Part shown: in pieces, positions 32,512 through 41,585 of the stretch
Layout: each line of letters opens with the position of its first letter
Position numbering within the stretch: the stretch's first letter is position 1
Assembly: GCF_900129495.1 (NCBI RefSeq)
Contig: NZ_FQVX01000005.1
Span: 1-64,000 of the forward strand
DNA length: 64,000 bases
Source: Geodermatophilus nigrescens
Lineage (GTDB): Bacteria; Actinomycetota; Actinomycetes; Mycobacteriales; Geodermatophilaceae
Direction of reading: 5' to 3'
Notes under the pieces: model-generated
The model's input: the letters and a program-made list of their open reading frames with translations, nothing else
Database searches by the model: none
Told to the model about the DNA's origin: nothing
Translations under genes and position numbers: made by a program

Positions 32512-33321
32512 GTGTCCCCGACGCTCTCCCGCCAGGTCCTGGCGGAGTTCCTCGGCACCGCGCTGCTCGTCGTCGTCGCGGTCGGGTCGGCCGTGGCCGG
32601 CCTCGACGTGCTCGGCCCGACGGGCGTGGCGCTCGCCTTCGGGTTCGTGCTGCTCGCCCTCGCCTACGCCATCGGCCCCGTCTCCGGGTGCCACGTCAAC
32701 CCCGCCGTCACCCTCGGCGTGCTGCTCTCCCGCGGCATGACCGCCGCCGAGGCGGTCGCCTACTGGATCGCCCAGGTGGCCGGCGCCGTGGCCGGCGCCG
32801 CGCTGCTGTGGCTGCTCACCGGCGACGTCGGCGGGGTGACCGACCAGACCGGGGCGCTGGGCGCCAACGACTGGGGCGACACCGTCACGGCCGGCGGCGC
32901 GTTCGTCGTCGAGGCGGTGCTCACCTTCGTCCTCGTCCTGGTCGTCCTGCTGGTCACCGCCCGGTCGGCGGCCCCCGGTTTCGCCGGGCTGGCCATCGGC
33001 CTGACGCTCACCGCGGTGCACCTGGTGGCGATCCCGCTCACCGGCACGTCGGTCAACCCCGCGCGGTCGATCGGTCCGGCGCTGTTCGCCGGCGGCGACC
33101 CGCTCGCGCACGTGTGGTTGTTCGTGCTCGCGCCGCTGGTCGGCGCCGTGGTGGCGGTGGCCGCCGCGCGCGTCCTGTCCGGGCCGGCTCCCGTCCTCGC
33201 CGATGGGACAGCCGACGGGACCGCCGCGCCGGCGGCCGCTGACGCCACCGGCGCGGACGTGCCGTCCGCTGCCGGGCAGCGCACCCCCGGGCGGGAGGAC
33301 GCCGGGCGCCGGCCCGTCTGA
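32512..33321 (+). CDS. Aquaporin (MIP family, AqpZ-like)
   Basis: The 269-residue membrane channel has six helices and both half-helix NPA motifs: GCHVNPAVTLGVLL (about residue 63) and TGTSVNPARSIGPAL (about 180). The cysteine-free CHVNPAV/SVNPARS pattern resembles water-selective AqpZ rather than glycerol facilitators. Residues after about 230 form an Ala/Pro-rich, presumably cytoplasmic tail. GTG was chosen because it gives the standard LAEFLGTALLVVVAV first helix; the longer frame upstream is Arg-rich. A weak GTGGAG serves as ribosome site. Confidence 0.92.
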   Translation: MSPTLSRQVLAEFLGTALLVVVAVGSAVAGLDVLGPTGVALAFGFVLLALAYAIGPVSGCHVNPAVTLGVLLSRGMTAAEAVAYWIAQVAGAVAGAALLWLLTGDVGGVTDQTGALGANDWGDTVTAGGAFVVEAVLTFVLVLVVLLVTARSAAPGFAGLAIGLTLTAVHLVAIPLTGTSVNPARSIGPALFAGGDPLAHVWLFVLAPLVGAVVAVAAARVLSGPAPVLADGTADGTAAPAAADATGADVPSAAGQRTPGREDAGRRPV

Positions 33322-33364
33322 CCCGCCGGGTGTGCCGCCCGGCCGGGCGGGGCACGCTGGGGAC

Positions 33365-33775
33365 GTGAGCTCAGCCCTGCCCGCCGACCCGCCCGACGAC
33401 GCCGACCGGCCCGACGACGCCGCTGCCGGCGCCACCATCACGCCCTACCGCGACGGGCCGCTGATCGTGCGCGGCGACTTCCGGCTGGTCGACCAGGACG
33501 GCACCGAGATCGACCCGGGCCGGAAGACCGTGGCGTTGTGCCGGTGCGGGAAGTCGGGCATCAAGCCGTTCTGCGACGGCACGCACAAGCGCTCGGGCTT
33601 CTCCGCGCCCAGCGCCCCGAGCCGGCCGCGGCCCGCGGCGGCGATCCTGCGGGAGCGACACCGGCAGGACCCGGCCGGGGTGTACGGCCAGGACCCGGCC
33701 GGGGTGTACGGCCAGGACCCGGCCGGGGCGCACGGCCAGGACCCGGCCGGGGCGCACGCCCCGGACCCGGCCTGA
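33365..33775 (+). CDS. CDGSH iron-sulfur protein with repetitive tail
   Basis: The 136-residue protein has a CDGSH-type 2Fe-2S motif: ALCRCGKSGIKPFCDGTHKR, in which three Cys and one His bind the cluster. It is preceded by GPLIVRGDFRLVDQDG. The domain occupies about residues 25-85. The last 45 residues are four tandem octapeptides QDPAGVYG / QDPAGAHG, encoded by 24-base DNA repeats. CDGSH proteins transfer Fe-S clusters or electrons. The tail has no parallel known to me. GTG start. It ends at a 14-bp terminator facing the convergent chemoreceptor gene. Confidence 0.88.
   Translation: MSSALPADPPDDADRPDDAAAGATITPYRDGPLIVRGDFRLVDQDGTEIDPGRKTVALCRCGKSGIKPFCDGTHKRSGFSAPSAPSRPRPAAAILRERHRQDPAGVYGQDPAGVYGQDPAGAHGQDPAGAHAPDPA
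33665..33760 (+). repeat. Four 24-base tandem repeats in the CDGSH gene
   Basis: CAGGACCCGGCCGGGGTGTA begins each unit (33665, 33689, 33713, 33737); units 3 and 4 change GTGTAC to GCGCAC, so the repeats form two pairs. Being in phase (24 bases, 8 residues), copy number could vary without breaking the gene. Confidence 0.85.
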
Positions 33776-33780
33776 GTGCG

Positions 33781-33817
33781 GCGGCGCGGACCGGCCCCCG
33801 TGCCCGGTCCGCGCCGC
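33781..33817. terminator. Bidirectional terminator
   Basis: A perfect 14-bp stem (33781-33794 with 33804-33817) with a 9-base loop lies between the convergent CDGSH and chemoreceptor genes. Confidence 0.7.
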
Positions 33818-33823
33818 CCGCGC

Positions 33824-35380
33824 TCAGTGGGCCTGGATGGAGCGCGCCATCCGGACCTGCTCCTCGAGCACGTCGTTGATCCGCGCCTGCACCGCGTCGA
33901 GGCGGCCGATCACGTCGCTGGTGGCGTGGATGCCGGCGGTGACCTGCTCGCTGCTGGCCTGGATGCCAGCGATCTGGTCCGACACCTGCTGGGTGGCCGC
34001 GGCGGTCTCGCGGGCCAGGTCCTTGACCTCGCTGGCCACCACGGCGAAGCCGCGGCCGAGCTCGCCGGCGCGGGCGGCCTCGATGGTGGCGTTCAGCGCG
34101 AGCAGGTTGGTCTGGTCGGCGATGCCGGAGATGATCCGGATGACCTCGCCGATGGACGTCGACGCCTCGGTGAGGGTGGCCACCTCGGTGGTCATCGTGG
34201 AGGCCTGGGCGACGGCGCTGGTGGCCACCTCGCCGGCGGCCGCGGCGGCCTCGCGCAGCCGGTCGACGCTCTCGAGCAGCTCCTGCGAGCGGCGGGCGTC
34301 GGCCTCCGAGCGGCGTAGCGTGTCCAGCCGCTGGCTGACCAGCTGCTGCACGTTGCGCAGCGCGTCGAGCCGCGACTCGGACAGCTCGATGGTCTCGGTG
34401 ACGAAGAAGTCCATGGTGCCGATGACCCGGCCGCCCACGGTGATGGGGAAGCAGACGCCGGACTTCACGCCGGCGCGCTGCGCGGCCGGCCGGCGCACGC
34501 AGTCGGTGACCTCGGCGAGGTCGCGCACGAACACCAGCTCGCGCCGCTTCCACGCCCGCCCCGACAGGCCCACGCCCTCGGCGAAGCTGGCGGCGAGGGT
34601 GACCTTGCGGAACTCCTCGCCGGCCGAGCCGGACTCGGTCGAGAAGCGCAGCACGCCCTCGGCCTCGTCGAGCGCCCAGAACGAGCCGTACGCCCAGCCG
34701 AAGGCGGTGCGCACCGTGTCCAGCGCGCTGCGCAGCGCGCTCTGCTCGTCCCGGGCCGCGCCGATCTCGGTGACCACGGTGGTGACGGCGACCCGGTCGT
34801 CGAGGGTCTCCTTGAGCGCGGAGGTGGCGAGGGCGGCCTTCCGGGCGTGCGACAGCAGCCGGGCGATGGCCCGCCACTTCTCCCTGCGGACGCCGAAGAA
34901 GGGCAGCGGCGTGGCGCTGTGGAACTCCAGGACCGCGGTGACCACGCCGTCGTCGACGGCGGGGGAGAAGGTGCCCTCCCGCGCGCCGGCCGCCCAGGCC
35001 GTCTCCCACCGGATGCACTGCCCGCGCCCGGCGGGGGCCTCGGTCATGTGCACCGGCTTGCGCTCGCGCAGCGCACGCCCGCCCATGCCGGCGGCCTCGG
35101 TGAGCCGGCCGTCACGCGGCCAGGCGGCGGACATGGTCCGGGTGAGCGGCCCGCCCTCCCAGGCCAGGACGAACGCGCCCGTGCCGTCGGGCAGCCAGAC
35201 GGCGCCGTAGCCGAGGTCGCAGGTCTCCACGATGGTCCGGGCGACGGCGACGTGCGCGTCGAGGACCGTGGAGACGCCGTCGTCGAGGGCCTCGACGACC
35301 CGCTCCAGCGTCTCGACGTCACGCGGCATCGGCTGGGCCGCGGGCTGGCCGGCCGGTGCCGGGTCGGTACGCCGCCACAT
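33824..35380 (-). CDS. Soluble methyl-accepting chemotaxis-like protein with two GAF domains
   Basis: The 518-residue protein has no membrane helix. Two GAF-like sensor domains lie at about 25-180 ([20 protein letters not shown]) and 190-350 ([40 protein letters not shown]). A C-terminal MCP signalling domain follows, with the conserved [20 protein letters not shown] and [20 protein letters not shown]. It should form coiled-coil dimers that control a CheA kinase from the cytoplasm. No cheA, cheW or flagellar genes are in the window. The ligand of the GAF domains is unknown. Confidence 0.9.
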   Translation of the reverse strand: MWRRTDPAPAGQPAAQPMPRDVETLERVVEALDDGVSTVLDAHVAVARTIVETCDLGYGAVWLPDGTGAFVLAWEGGPLTRTMSAAWPRDGRLTEAAGMGGRALRERKPVHMTEAPAGRGQCIRWETAWAAGAREGTFSPAVDDGVVTAVLEFHSATPLPFFGVRREKWRAIARLLSHARKAALATSALKETLDDRVAVTTVVTEIGAARDEQSALRSALDTVRTAFGWAYGSFWALDEAEGVLRFSTESGSAGEEFRKVTLAASFAEGVGLSGRAWKRRELVFVRDLAEVTDCVRRPAAQRAGVKSGVCFPITVGGRVIGTMDFFVTETIELSESRLDALRNVQQLVSQRLDTLRRSEADARRSQELLESVDRLREAAAAAGEVATSAVAQASTMTTEVATLTEASTSIGEVIRIISGIADQTNLLALNATIEAARAGELGRGFAVVASEVKDLARETAAATQQVSDQIAGIQASSEQVTAGIHATSDVIGRLDAVQARINDVLEEQVRMARSIQAH

Positions 35381-35494
35381 GGGGTCCTCCGGGGATCAGG
35401 GGACCGGGGGAGCGGGTCCCCACCGGTCCGTGCGCCCAGAGGATCGGCAGCGCCCGACTGAAGTCCAGCCGGGTGACCTCCTCGACACGGGACC

Positions 35495-36505
35495 TCAGGC
35501 GGCGAGCGCGGCCTCCCCGCGCAGGGCCGACCGGCCGGCCTCCCAGGCGCCGAGCAGGTGGCCGGCCGCCAGCCCGTCGAGGGCCAGCGAGCACGCCGCG
35601 CCGAACAGCACGTCGGCGGTGAGTGACGGGTCCTCCGCCACCAGCGAGCCGCACATGTCGACCGAGGCGATCTGCTCGTGGACGGCGTCGGCCTCGACGT
35701 GCTCGTCGTAGAAGACGGTCGTGTGCTCGTCGTGGCCGAGGCGGCGCAGGCCGGAGGAGTAGCGGCGGCTGGGCTCCGAGGAGGTCATCTCCACGCAGGC
35801 GAGGTGGCCGAGCGCCGCGCCCCGCCAGCGCCGGTGCAGGCCGAACAGCGACATGGTGTTGACCGCCGTGAAGGCCACGGCGGGCGCGACGTCCCACAGG
35901 GCGCCGTAGCCGGCATCGAGGCCGAGGTCGCGCATCATCCCGGCGAACAGCTCGCTGTGCATGCGCTCGGGCGACCCGCCGCCGTACTCGTCGGCCTGGA
36001 TCTCCACCATCGCGGCCTTGGCCCGGCCGCCGAGGCGCGGGATGGCGAAGGTGTGCGGGTCGCCCTCCTTGAGGTGGTAGACCGACCGCAGGGTGAGGTA
36101 CTCGCGCCACTGCTCCTCGGTGCCGCTGCGCGCCATGTACCGCGACAGCGAGGGGCCGTCGTCGGCGGCGATGAGCGCGGCCAGCTGCTCGTCGACCGGT
36201 TCGCCGGTCGCGGTCACCGGACCGGTCAGCGCGCGCAGTGCCGCGAGGTGCGCGCGCTCGAGGCGGGCGCGCAGGCCGAGCAGGTCGGGGTCCCACTCGA
36301 GGGCGTCGTCGACGTCGTCGAAGCCGCGGTAGTGCAGCTCGTAGCAGACCGCCAGCGCCAGCTGCAGGTCGTCGTCGTGCAGCGGGTCGGCCGACTCCTC
36401 CGCGGTGCGGCGGGCGAGCTCGACGGTGGCGGCGGAGACCTCACCGGCGAGCAGGTCGTCGCGCAGGGCGGCGGTCAGCAGGCCCCGGGGCTGGGGAAGG
36501 CGCAT
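35495..36505 (-). CDS. Iron-containing redox enzyme (haem-oxygenase-like diiron family)
   Basis: The 336-residue all-helical protein has conserved metal-ligand style motifs: ELHYRGFDDVDDALEWDPDL, IQADEYGGGSPERMHSELFA (the E/H pair of the HDO family) and FYDEHVEADAVHEQIASVDM with Glu and His. These match the iron-containing redox enzyme family of haem-oxygenase-like diiron oxidases. The substrate is unknown; family members make varied oxidations of amino acids and fatty acids. It lies 114 bases upstream of the chemoreceptor gene on the same strand. Confidence 0.82.
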   Translation of the reverse strand: MRLPQPRGLLTAALRDDLLAGEVSAATVELARRTAEESADPLHDDDLQLALAVCYELHYRGFDDVDDALEWDPDLLGLRARLERAHLAALRALTGPVTATGEPVDEQLAALIAADDGPSLSRYMARSGTEEQWREYLTLRSVYHLKEGDPHTFAIPRLGGRAKAAMVEIQADEYGGGSPERMHSELFAGMMRDLGLDAGYGALWDVAPAVAFTAVNTMSLFGLHRRWRGAALGHLACVEMTSSEPSRRYSSGLRRLGHDEHTTVFYDEHVEADAVHEQIASVDMCGSLVAEDPSLTADVLFGAACSLALDGLAAGHLLGAWEAGRSALRGEAALAA

Positions 36506-36666
36506 GCCCCGCCCATGCCCAGCCCGCGTGGCTTCGATGCACCGCGCGCGATGGGATGCCGCACAGGAGGAGCGGCGTCACCCGGACGGGGCTCTGGGAG
36601 GTTGGTTGCGTCAACCGATCGTCAACGGGGTAGAGCGCGCTCCGGTTCCCGAACTGGAGGTGCTCG

Positions 36667-38172
36667 ATGACGAGCCTGTCGAAGCCGGCGGAGGCGCCCG
36701 GCGCGATCCGCAGCCTCATCCCGGCGCGGATCGACCGGTTGCCCTGGTCGCCGTTCCACACCCGCATGGTGGCCGCGCTGGGGACCGCCTGGATCCTCGA
36801 CGGGCTGGAGATCACCGTCGCCGGCGCCGTCGTCGACCGCCTCACCGAGCCCGAGACCCTCGGGCTGTCGGGTACCGAGGTCGGCCTCATCGCGACCGTC
36901 TACCTGCTCGGCGAGGTCGTCGGCGCCCTCTGGTTCGGCCGGCTGTCGGACAAGCTCGGCCGCCGCAAGCTGTTCATGATCACCCTCGCCGTCTACCTCG
37001 TCGGGAGCGGCCTGACCGCGCTCACGCTCGGCAACGGGCCCGGCTGGGTGGCCTTCCTCTACGTCACCCGGTTCATCGCCGGCATGGGCATCGGCGGCGA
37101 GTACGCCGCGATCCACTCCGCCATCGACGAGCTCATCCCGGCGAAGTACCGCGGGCGGGTCGACATCATGGTGAGCGGCACCTACTGGGCCGGCGCCGTC
37201 CTCGGCACGCTCGGCACCTTCATCCTGCTCAACGCCCTGGAGCCCAGCACCGGCTGGCGCATCGCCTTCCTCATCGGCCCGGTCCTGGGCCTGGTGATCC
37301 TGCTGGTCCGGCGGCACCTGCCGGAGAGCCCCCGCTGGCAGGTCATGCACGGCCGGGAGGCCGAGGCCGAGGAGACCATCGCCTACATCGAGCACGAGGT
37401 GGAGCACGGCGGCCGGTCGCTGCCGGCGGTCGACGAGAGCCGCGCGATCGAGTTGAAGCCGACGCCGGACATCGGCTACGCCGCGCTCACCCGCGTGCTG
37501 TTCCGCGAGTACCCGGCCCGCGCCGTCTACGGCGCGACGCTGATGGTCACCCAGTCGTTCCTCTACAACGCGATCTTCTTCACCTACGTCCTGGTGCTCG
37601 GCACGTACTACGACGTCGACTCCGGGGACGCGCCGCTGTTCCTCATCGCCTTCGCGGTGGGCAACCTGGCCGGGCCGTTCGTGCTCGGGCACCTGTTCGA
37701 CACCGTCGGCCGCAAGAAGATGATCGCCGGCTCGTACGTGCTCTCCGGCATCCTGCTGGCGGTCACGGCGGGGCTGTTCCAGGCCGGCGTGCTCAACGCC
37801 TACACCCAGACGATCGCCTGGTCGGTCATCTTCTTCTTCGCCTCGGCCGGCGCGAGCTCGGCCTACCTGACGGTCAGCGAGATCTTCCCGATGGAGGTCC
37901 GGGCCAAGGCGATCGCCGTCTTCTTCGCCATCGCGCAGTGCTTCGGCGCGCTCGGCCCGGTCGTCTACGGCTCGCTGATCGGCGACGGCTCCCAGCCGAT
38001 CCGGCTGTTCTGGGGCTACATGCTGGGCGCCGCGGTGATGGTGGTCGGCGGCGTGGTGGCCGCGGTGCTCGGCATCGACGCGGAGGGCAAGTCGCTGGAG
38101 GACGTCGCCACGCCGTTCGCCGCCCGCCGTCCCGCCACCCGCGCGGAGGGTGCGGCCCGGCCGCGGGGCTGA
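36667..38172 (+). CDS. MFS metabolite transporter
   Basis: The 501-residue 12-helix transporter has the MFS motif-A loop GRLSDKLGRRKLFMITLAVY and its second-half twin GHLFDTVGRKKMIAGSYVLS, plus RFIAGMGIGGEYAAIHSAID. The long central loop and the LPESPRWQVMHGREAEAEET segment place it with the metabolite:H+ symporter/sugar porter group. The substrate is not predictable. A GGTTG-CGT-CAACC palindrome and a GGGTAG (36628-36633) lie in the 160 bases before the ATG, possible control elements. Confidence 0.85.
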   Translation: MTSLSKPAEAPGAIRSLIPARIDRLPWSPFHTRMVAALGTAWILDGLEITVAGAVVDRLTEPETLGLSGTEVGLIATVYLLGEVVGALWFGRLSDKLGRRKLFMITLAVYLVGSGLTALTLGNGPGWVAFLYVTRFIAGMGIGGEYAAIHSAIDELIPAKYRGRVDIMVSGTYWAGAVLGTLGTFILLNALEPSTGWRIAFLIGPVLGLVILLVRRHLPESPRWQVMHGREAEAEETIAYIEHEVEHGGRSLPAVDESRAIELKPTPDIGYAALTRVLFREYPARAVYGATLMVTQSFLYNAIFFTYVLVLGTYYDVDSGDAPLFLIAFAVGNLAGPFVLGHLFDTVGRKKMIAGSYVLSGILLAVTAGLFQAGVLNAYTQTIAWSVIFFFASAGASSAYLTVSEIFPMEVRAKAIAVFFAIAQCFGALGPVVYGSLIGDGSQPIRLFWGYMLGAAVMVVGGVVAAVLGIDAEGKSLEDVATPFAARRPATRAEGAARPRG

Positions 38173-38192
38173 CCGCGCGGCAGGATCGCGGC

Positions 38193-38744
38193 GTGCCCTT
38201 CGACCCGCCCGCCGCGGTCCTCCGCACCTCCGGCGCCGACGGCTGGACGCTCGCCGAGCCGCTCATCTACCTCGGCCGGCGCGACCGGTTCGTCGTCCCG
38301 GCCGGCTTCGCCACGGACCTGGCGAGCGTGCCGCGGCCGGTGCTCTGGCTGGTGCCGGAGTCCGGCCCCTACACGCTCGCCGCGGTGCTGCACGACTGGC
38401 TGTGCACCGTGGGCATCCGCACCCGCGCGGTCACCTCCCGCGAGGCGGACGGGCTGTTCCGGCGGGCGATGCGGGAGGCCGGGGTCCCGGTGCTCCTGCG
38501 CTGGCTCATGTGGACCGCCGTGCGCTGGGGCGCCCTGGCCGACGCCGAGCGGCGGCCCGGGTGGCTGCTGTCGGCGCCCGGGGTGCTGGTGATCTCGGTG
38601 CTCGCCGCGCCACTGGTGCTGCCGCCGTCGCTGCTCGCGGTCCCGGGGCTGGCCGTCTACGCCGGACTGGAGCGGCTGGTGTCCGGCGACGACGGCGTGC
38701 GGCCGTGGACCCGGCGGCGGAACGGATCCGGCACCCCCTGGTGA
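38193..38744 (+). CDS. DUF1353 protein
   Basis: The 183-residue protein has the DUF1353 pattern: FVVPAGFATDLASVPRPVLW, then YTLAAVLHDWLCTVG and a SREADGLFRRAMREAGVPVL helix. The C-terminus adds two hydrophobic helices. DUF1353 occurs in phages and bacterial chromosomes with unknown function. The GTG start is 20 bases after the MFS gene. No phage context is seen here. Confidence 0.75.
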   Translation: MPFDPPAAVLRTSGADGWTLAEPLIYLGRRDRFVVPAGFATDLASVPRPVLWLVPESGPYTLAAVLHDWLCTVGIRTRAVTSREADGLFRRAMREAGVPVLLRWLMWTAVRWGALADAERRPGWLLSAPGVLVISVLAAPLVLPPSLLAVPGLAVYAGLERLVSGDDGVRPWTRRRNGSGTPW

Positions 38745-38834
38745 CGATGGGCGTACCGGTCCGTCACACTCCCGTCACCGGACGCGGGTGGAATGGCCGG
38801 CGTCCCTCCTCCAGAGACCCTGGGAGTCCTCCGC

Positions 38835-40577
38835 ATGAGCCCCTCCGTCCTGCGCCGCGGCACCGTCGCCGCGGCCGTGACGACGGCGATGACCGGCCTG
38901 GTCGTCGCCGCCGCCCTCGCACCGGCAGCCGCCGCCCCGAACGGGCCGAAGCCGGTCGAGATCCAGCTGCTGGCCCTCAACGACTTCCACGGCGCCCTCG
39001 AGCCGCCGACCGGATCGGGTGGCCGCGTCCAGACGGGTCCGGACCCCGACGGCAGCGGCGGCCCGCTGCCCGCCCCGACGGTCGACGCCGGCGGTGCCGA
39101 GTACCTGGCCACGCAGTTGCGGCAGCTGGCCGAGGCGCAGCGCAGGCAGAACACGATCACCGTGGCCGCCGGCGACCTGATCGGCGCCTCGCCGCTGCTG
39201 TCGGCGGCCTTCCACGACGAGCCGACCATCGAGGCGCTGGGCCTCGCCGGCCTGGACTACGCCAGCGTCGGCAACCACGAGTTCGACGAGGGCCCCGCGG
39301 AGCTGCTGCGCATCCAGAACGGCGGCTGCCACCCCGTCGACGGCTGCGCCGACGGCACGCCCTACGAGGGCGCGGACTTCCAGTACCTGTCGGCCAACGC
39401 CTTCGTCACCGAGACCGGGCAGCCGCTGCTGGACCCCTACGCGATCCACAACGTGCAGGGCGTGAAGGTCGGCTTCATCGGCATGACGCTCGAGGGCACC
39501 AGCCAGATCGTCAGCCAGCAGGGCGTGGCGGGCCTCGAGTTCCGCGACGAGGTGGAGACGGCCAACCGCTACGCGGCCGAGCTGCAGGCCCGCGGCGTCG
39601 AGACGATCGTCGTCCTGCTGCACGAGGGTGGCGCGCAGAGCGGGCCCGACGCCTGGAACGTGGACGGCTGCAGCAACCTGGGCGGCCCGATCGTGCAGAT
39701 CGCCAACGGCATGTCCGACGCCATCGACGTCGTGGTGAGCGGCCACACCCACCAGGCCTACAACTGCACCGTCGACGGCAAGGTCGTCAGCAGCGCCGGC
39801 AATAACGGCCGCCTGGTCACCGACATCGACCTCACCGTCGACAAGCGGACCGGCGACGTCATCGACTCCGCCACCCGGGTCGACAACGTGATCGTCGAGC
39901 GCGGCGTCGCCGCCGACCCGGCGCAGACCGCCCTGATCGCCCGGTACCGGGAGGCGCTCGGCCCGATCGCGACCGAGGTCGTCGGCGACGCGGCCACCGA
40001 CATCCGGCGCACCGCCGACGCCGAGGGGGAGACCCCGCTGGGCAACCTGATCGCCGACGCCCAGCTGGCCGACACCCGGGACGAGGGCGCCGTCGCGGCC
40101 CTCATGAACCCCGGCGGCGTGCGGGCCGACCTGCTGGCAGGCCCGATCACCTACGAGGAGGCGTTCACGGTGCAGCCGTTCGCCAACAACCTCGTCACGC
40201 TGGACCTCACCGGCGCCCAGCTCGACTGCGTGCTGGAGCAGCAGTACGCCCGCGCCGGCAACCCGGTCGTCCTGCAGCCGTCCTCGGCCCTGCGCTACAC
40301 CGTCTCCACCGGCGGGGCCGCCGGCCCGGCCGCCGACCCGTGCACCGGGCAGAAGGTGGGCGGGCTGACGATCGACGGCGTCGCCGTCGTCCCGACGCAG
40401 ACCTACCGGATCACGGTGAACAACTTCCTGGCCGGGGGCGGTGACGGCTTCACCCAGCTCCGCACCGGGACGAACGCCGTGACCGGCTCCATCGACCTGG
40501 ACGCCTTCACCGCGTACCTCGGCGCCAACCGCCCGGTCAGCGCCCCGGCGACCGACCGGATCACCACGGTCGCCTGA
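38835..40577 (+). CDS. Secreted 5'-nucleotidase/UDP-sugar hydrolase-type metallophosphatase
   Basis: The 580-residue protein has a Sec signal (VLRRGTVAAAVTTAMTGLVV then ALAPAAAA). The calcineurin-like domain follows, with metal motifs LLALNDFHGAL, VAAGDLIGASPLL, VGNHEFDEGP and VSGHTHQAYN. The C-terminal 5'-nucleotidase domain has ETPLGNLIADAQLA, MNPGGVRADL and YRITVNNFLAGGGDGF for substrate binding. It hydrolyses nucleotides outside the cell for salvage or phosphate. ATG at 38835 has GGGAG upstream and gives a standard signal; the open frame starts earlier. No wall anchor is seen. Confidence 0.93.
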   Translation: MSPSVLRRGTVAAAVTTAMTGLVVAAALAPAAAAPNGPKPVEIQLLALNDFHGALEPPTGSGGRVQTGPDPDGSGGPLPAPTVDAGGAEYLATQLRQLAEAQRRQNTITVAAGDLIGASPLLSAAFHDEPTIEALGLAGLDYASVGNHEFDEGPAELLRIQNGGCHPVDGCADGTPYEGADFQYLSANAFVTETGQPLLDPYAIHNVQGVKVGFIGMTLEGTSQIVSQQGVAGLEFRDEVETANRYAAELQARGVETIVVLLHEGGAQSGPDAWNVDGCSNLGGPIVQIANGMSDAIDVVVSGHTHQAYNCTVDGKVVSSAGNNGRLVTDIDLTVDKRTGDVIDSATRVDNVIVERGVAADPAQTALIARYREALGPIATEVVGDAATDIRRTADAEGETPLGNLIADAQLADTRDEGAVAALMNPGGVRADLLAGPITYEEAFTVQPFANNLVTLDLTGAQLDCVLEQQYARAGNPVVLQPSSALRYTVSTGGAAGPAADPCTGQKVGGLTIDGVAVVPTQTYRITVNNFLAGGGDGFTQLRTGTNAVTGSIDLDAFTAYLGANRPVSAPATDRITTVA

Positions 40578-40594
40578 CCCCGCACCACCCCGTC

Positions 40595-40630
40595 GCCGGC
40601 GGCGGTCCTCTCCGGAGGGCCGCCGCCGGC
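40595..40630. terminator. Bidirectional terminator
   Basis: A 16-bp stem with one G-U pair (40595-40610 with 40615-40630) and a TCCG loop separates the convergent nucleotidase and yidD genes. Confidence 0.75.
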
Positions 40631-40646
40631 GCGCGTCCGGGGCGTC

Positions 40647-41051
40647 CTACGTCCGGGTCCGGACCGGCACCGGGTCGGAACCACCGTCGCCGGGGCCGCA
40701 GCGCCGCAGCCGCCGCACGGTGAGCAGCCCGCCGCGCAGCAGGCCGTGCACGCGCAGCGCCTGCAGGCCGTAGGTGGAGCAGGTCGGGGTGAACCGGCAG
40801 CACGGCGGGCGGGCCGGGCTGACCCGCTCCCGGTAGGCGACGACGAGCCGCGCCGGCCAGCGCGCCGCCCATGGCGTGCCGGCCGGGGCCGGGGTGACCA
40901 GGGCCGCGGGCAGCGCCAGCCACAGCAGCGAGAACAGGCCGATGGCGTCGCAGCCGTTCTCGCAGCCGTCGCACCCGTCGCAGCCGTCGGACCCGTTCTT
41001 CCTGCGTCGCGAGCGGCGGTTCCGGCGGCGGCACCCGGGGAGGCTGGTCAC
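40647..41051 (-). CDS. yidD: YidD-family membrane protein insertion factor with Cys-rich extension
   Basis: The C-terminal 80 residues are a complete YidD domain: VVAYRERVSPARPPCCRFTP, then TCSTYGLQALRVHGLLRGGL and a GDGGSDPVP close. Before it are a hydrophobic stretch (LFSLLWLALPAALVTPAPA) and a basic head with a cluster SDGCDGCDGCENGCD, four Cys in 12 residues. YidD normally sits between rnpA and yidC; here it is alone, so this is an orphan, probably second copy. The Cys cluster could bind zinc or an Fe-S cluster. GTG start. Confidence 0.88.
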   Translation of the reverse strand: MTSLPGCRRRNRRSRRRKNGSDGCDGCDGCENGCDAIGLFSLLWLALPAALVTPAPAGTPWAARWPARLVVAYRERVSPARPPCCRFTPTCSTYGLQALRVHGLLRGGLLTVRRLRRCGPGDGGSDPVPVRTRT

Positions 41052-41237
41052 GGGGCGGCATCGTGCAGGGCGGCCGCCGTCCGCGGAAGGGCCGCGCGCG
41101 CGGGTCGGGACGGCAACGGTTCGTCACCGGCGCCCCACGGGTGCACCGCCGTCCCACCGGTGGTCGGGTGCCGCCTGCCGGCTGCCGACTCCTCTCCCAC
41201 GACCCGAGGCCCGTGGGCCCGTCCGAGGGAGCACCCG

Positions 41238-41576
41238 ATGTCGTCGTCGCCCCAGCCCAGCCGCCGGCTCACCGAGCTGCGCGCCGGCATGTCCGTGCTC
41301 ACGAGCGCGGCCGCCGACCTGCAGGTGGGCGCCCAGCCCGAGGTGCGGGTGCTGTCCGACGGCCGGCTGTGGCTGGCCGAGCTCGGCGTCGCCGTCACCG
41401 CCGCCGACGTCTACCAGGCCGCCCGCGGGTTGGTCGCGGCGCAGCTGCACGCCATCGCGCAGGTCTCCGGCCAGCCGGTCGAGGACCACGCGCTCGCCTG
41501 GCTGGTGACCCTGCAGACCAACGAGGTCATGGTCGGCCTCGAGGACGCCCCCGTCCTGGAGGACGACGCCGCCTGA
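41238..41576 (+). CDS. Hypothetical protein, 112 residues
   Basis: The protein has MSSSPQPSRRLTELRAGMSV, a beta-rich middle (EVRVLSDGRLWLAELGVAVT) and two helices (ADVYQAARGLVAAQLHAIAQ, DHALAWLVTLQTNEVMVGLE). It is acidic at its end (EDAPVLEDDAA). No family is recognised. ATG with GAGGGAG 5 bases upstream. It is divergent from yidD and convergent with the MFS gene. Confidence 0.6.
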   Translation: MSSSPQPSRRLTELRAGMSVLTSAAADLQVGAQPEVRVLSDGRLWLAELGVAVTAADVYQAARGLVAAQLHAIAQVSGQPVEDHALAWLVTLQTNEVMVGLEDAPVLEDDAA

Positions 41577-41585
41577 CCCCGGCGG

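Noticed and set aside
29406..33242. Long plus-strand ORF in a second frame over glnE
   Set aside because: Arg/Pro/Ala-rich shadow of glnE without any motif.
28846..33441. Very long minus-strand ORF (over 1,500 codons) opposite the amidotransferase, glnE and aquaporin genes
   Set aside because: It is the mirror of high-GC codon bias: low-complexity Gly/Arg/Ala/Gln-rich translation with no domain, fully opposite clear genes.
33665..33760. CRISPR-like array
   Set aside because: The 24-base units are contiguous without spacers and lie in phase inside a coding region.
36604..36633. GGGTAG and a GGTTG/CAACC palindrome before the MFS gene as a stress promoter
   Set aside because: No GT-rich -35 at 14-16 bases, so it was not grouped with the three GGGTAG promoters.
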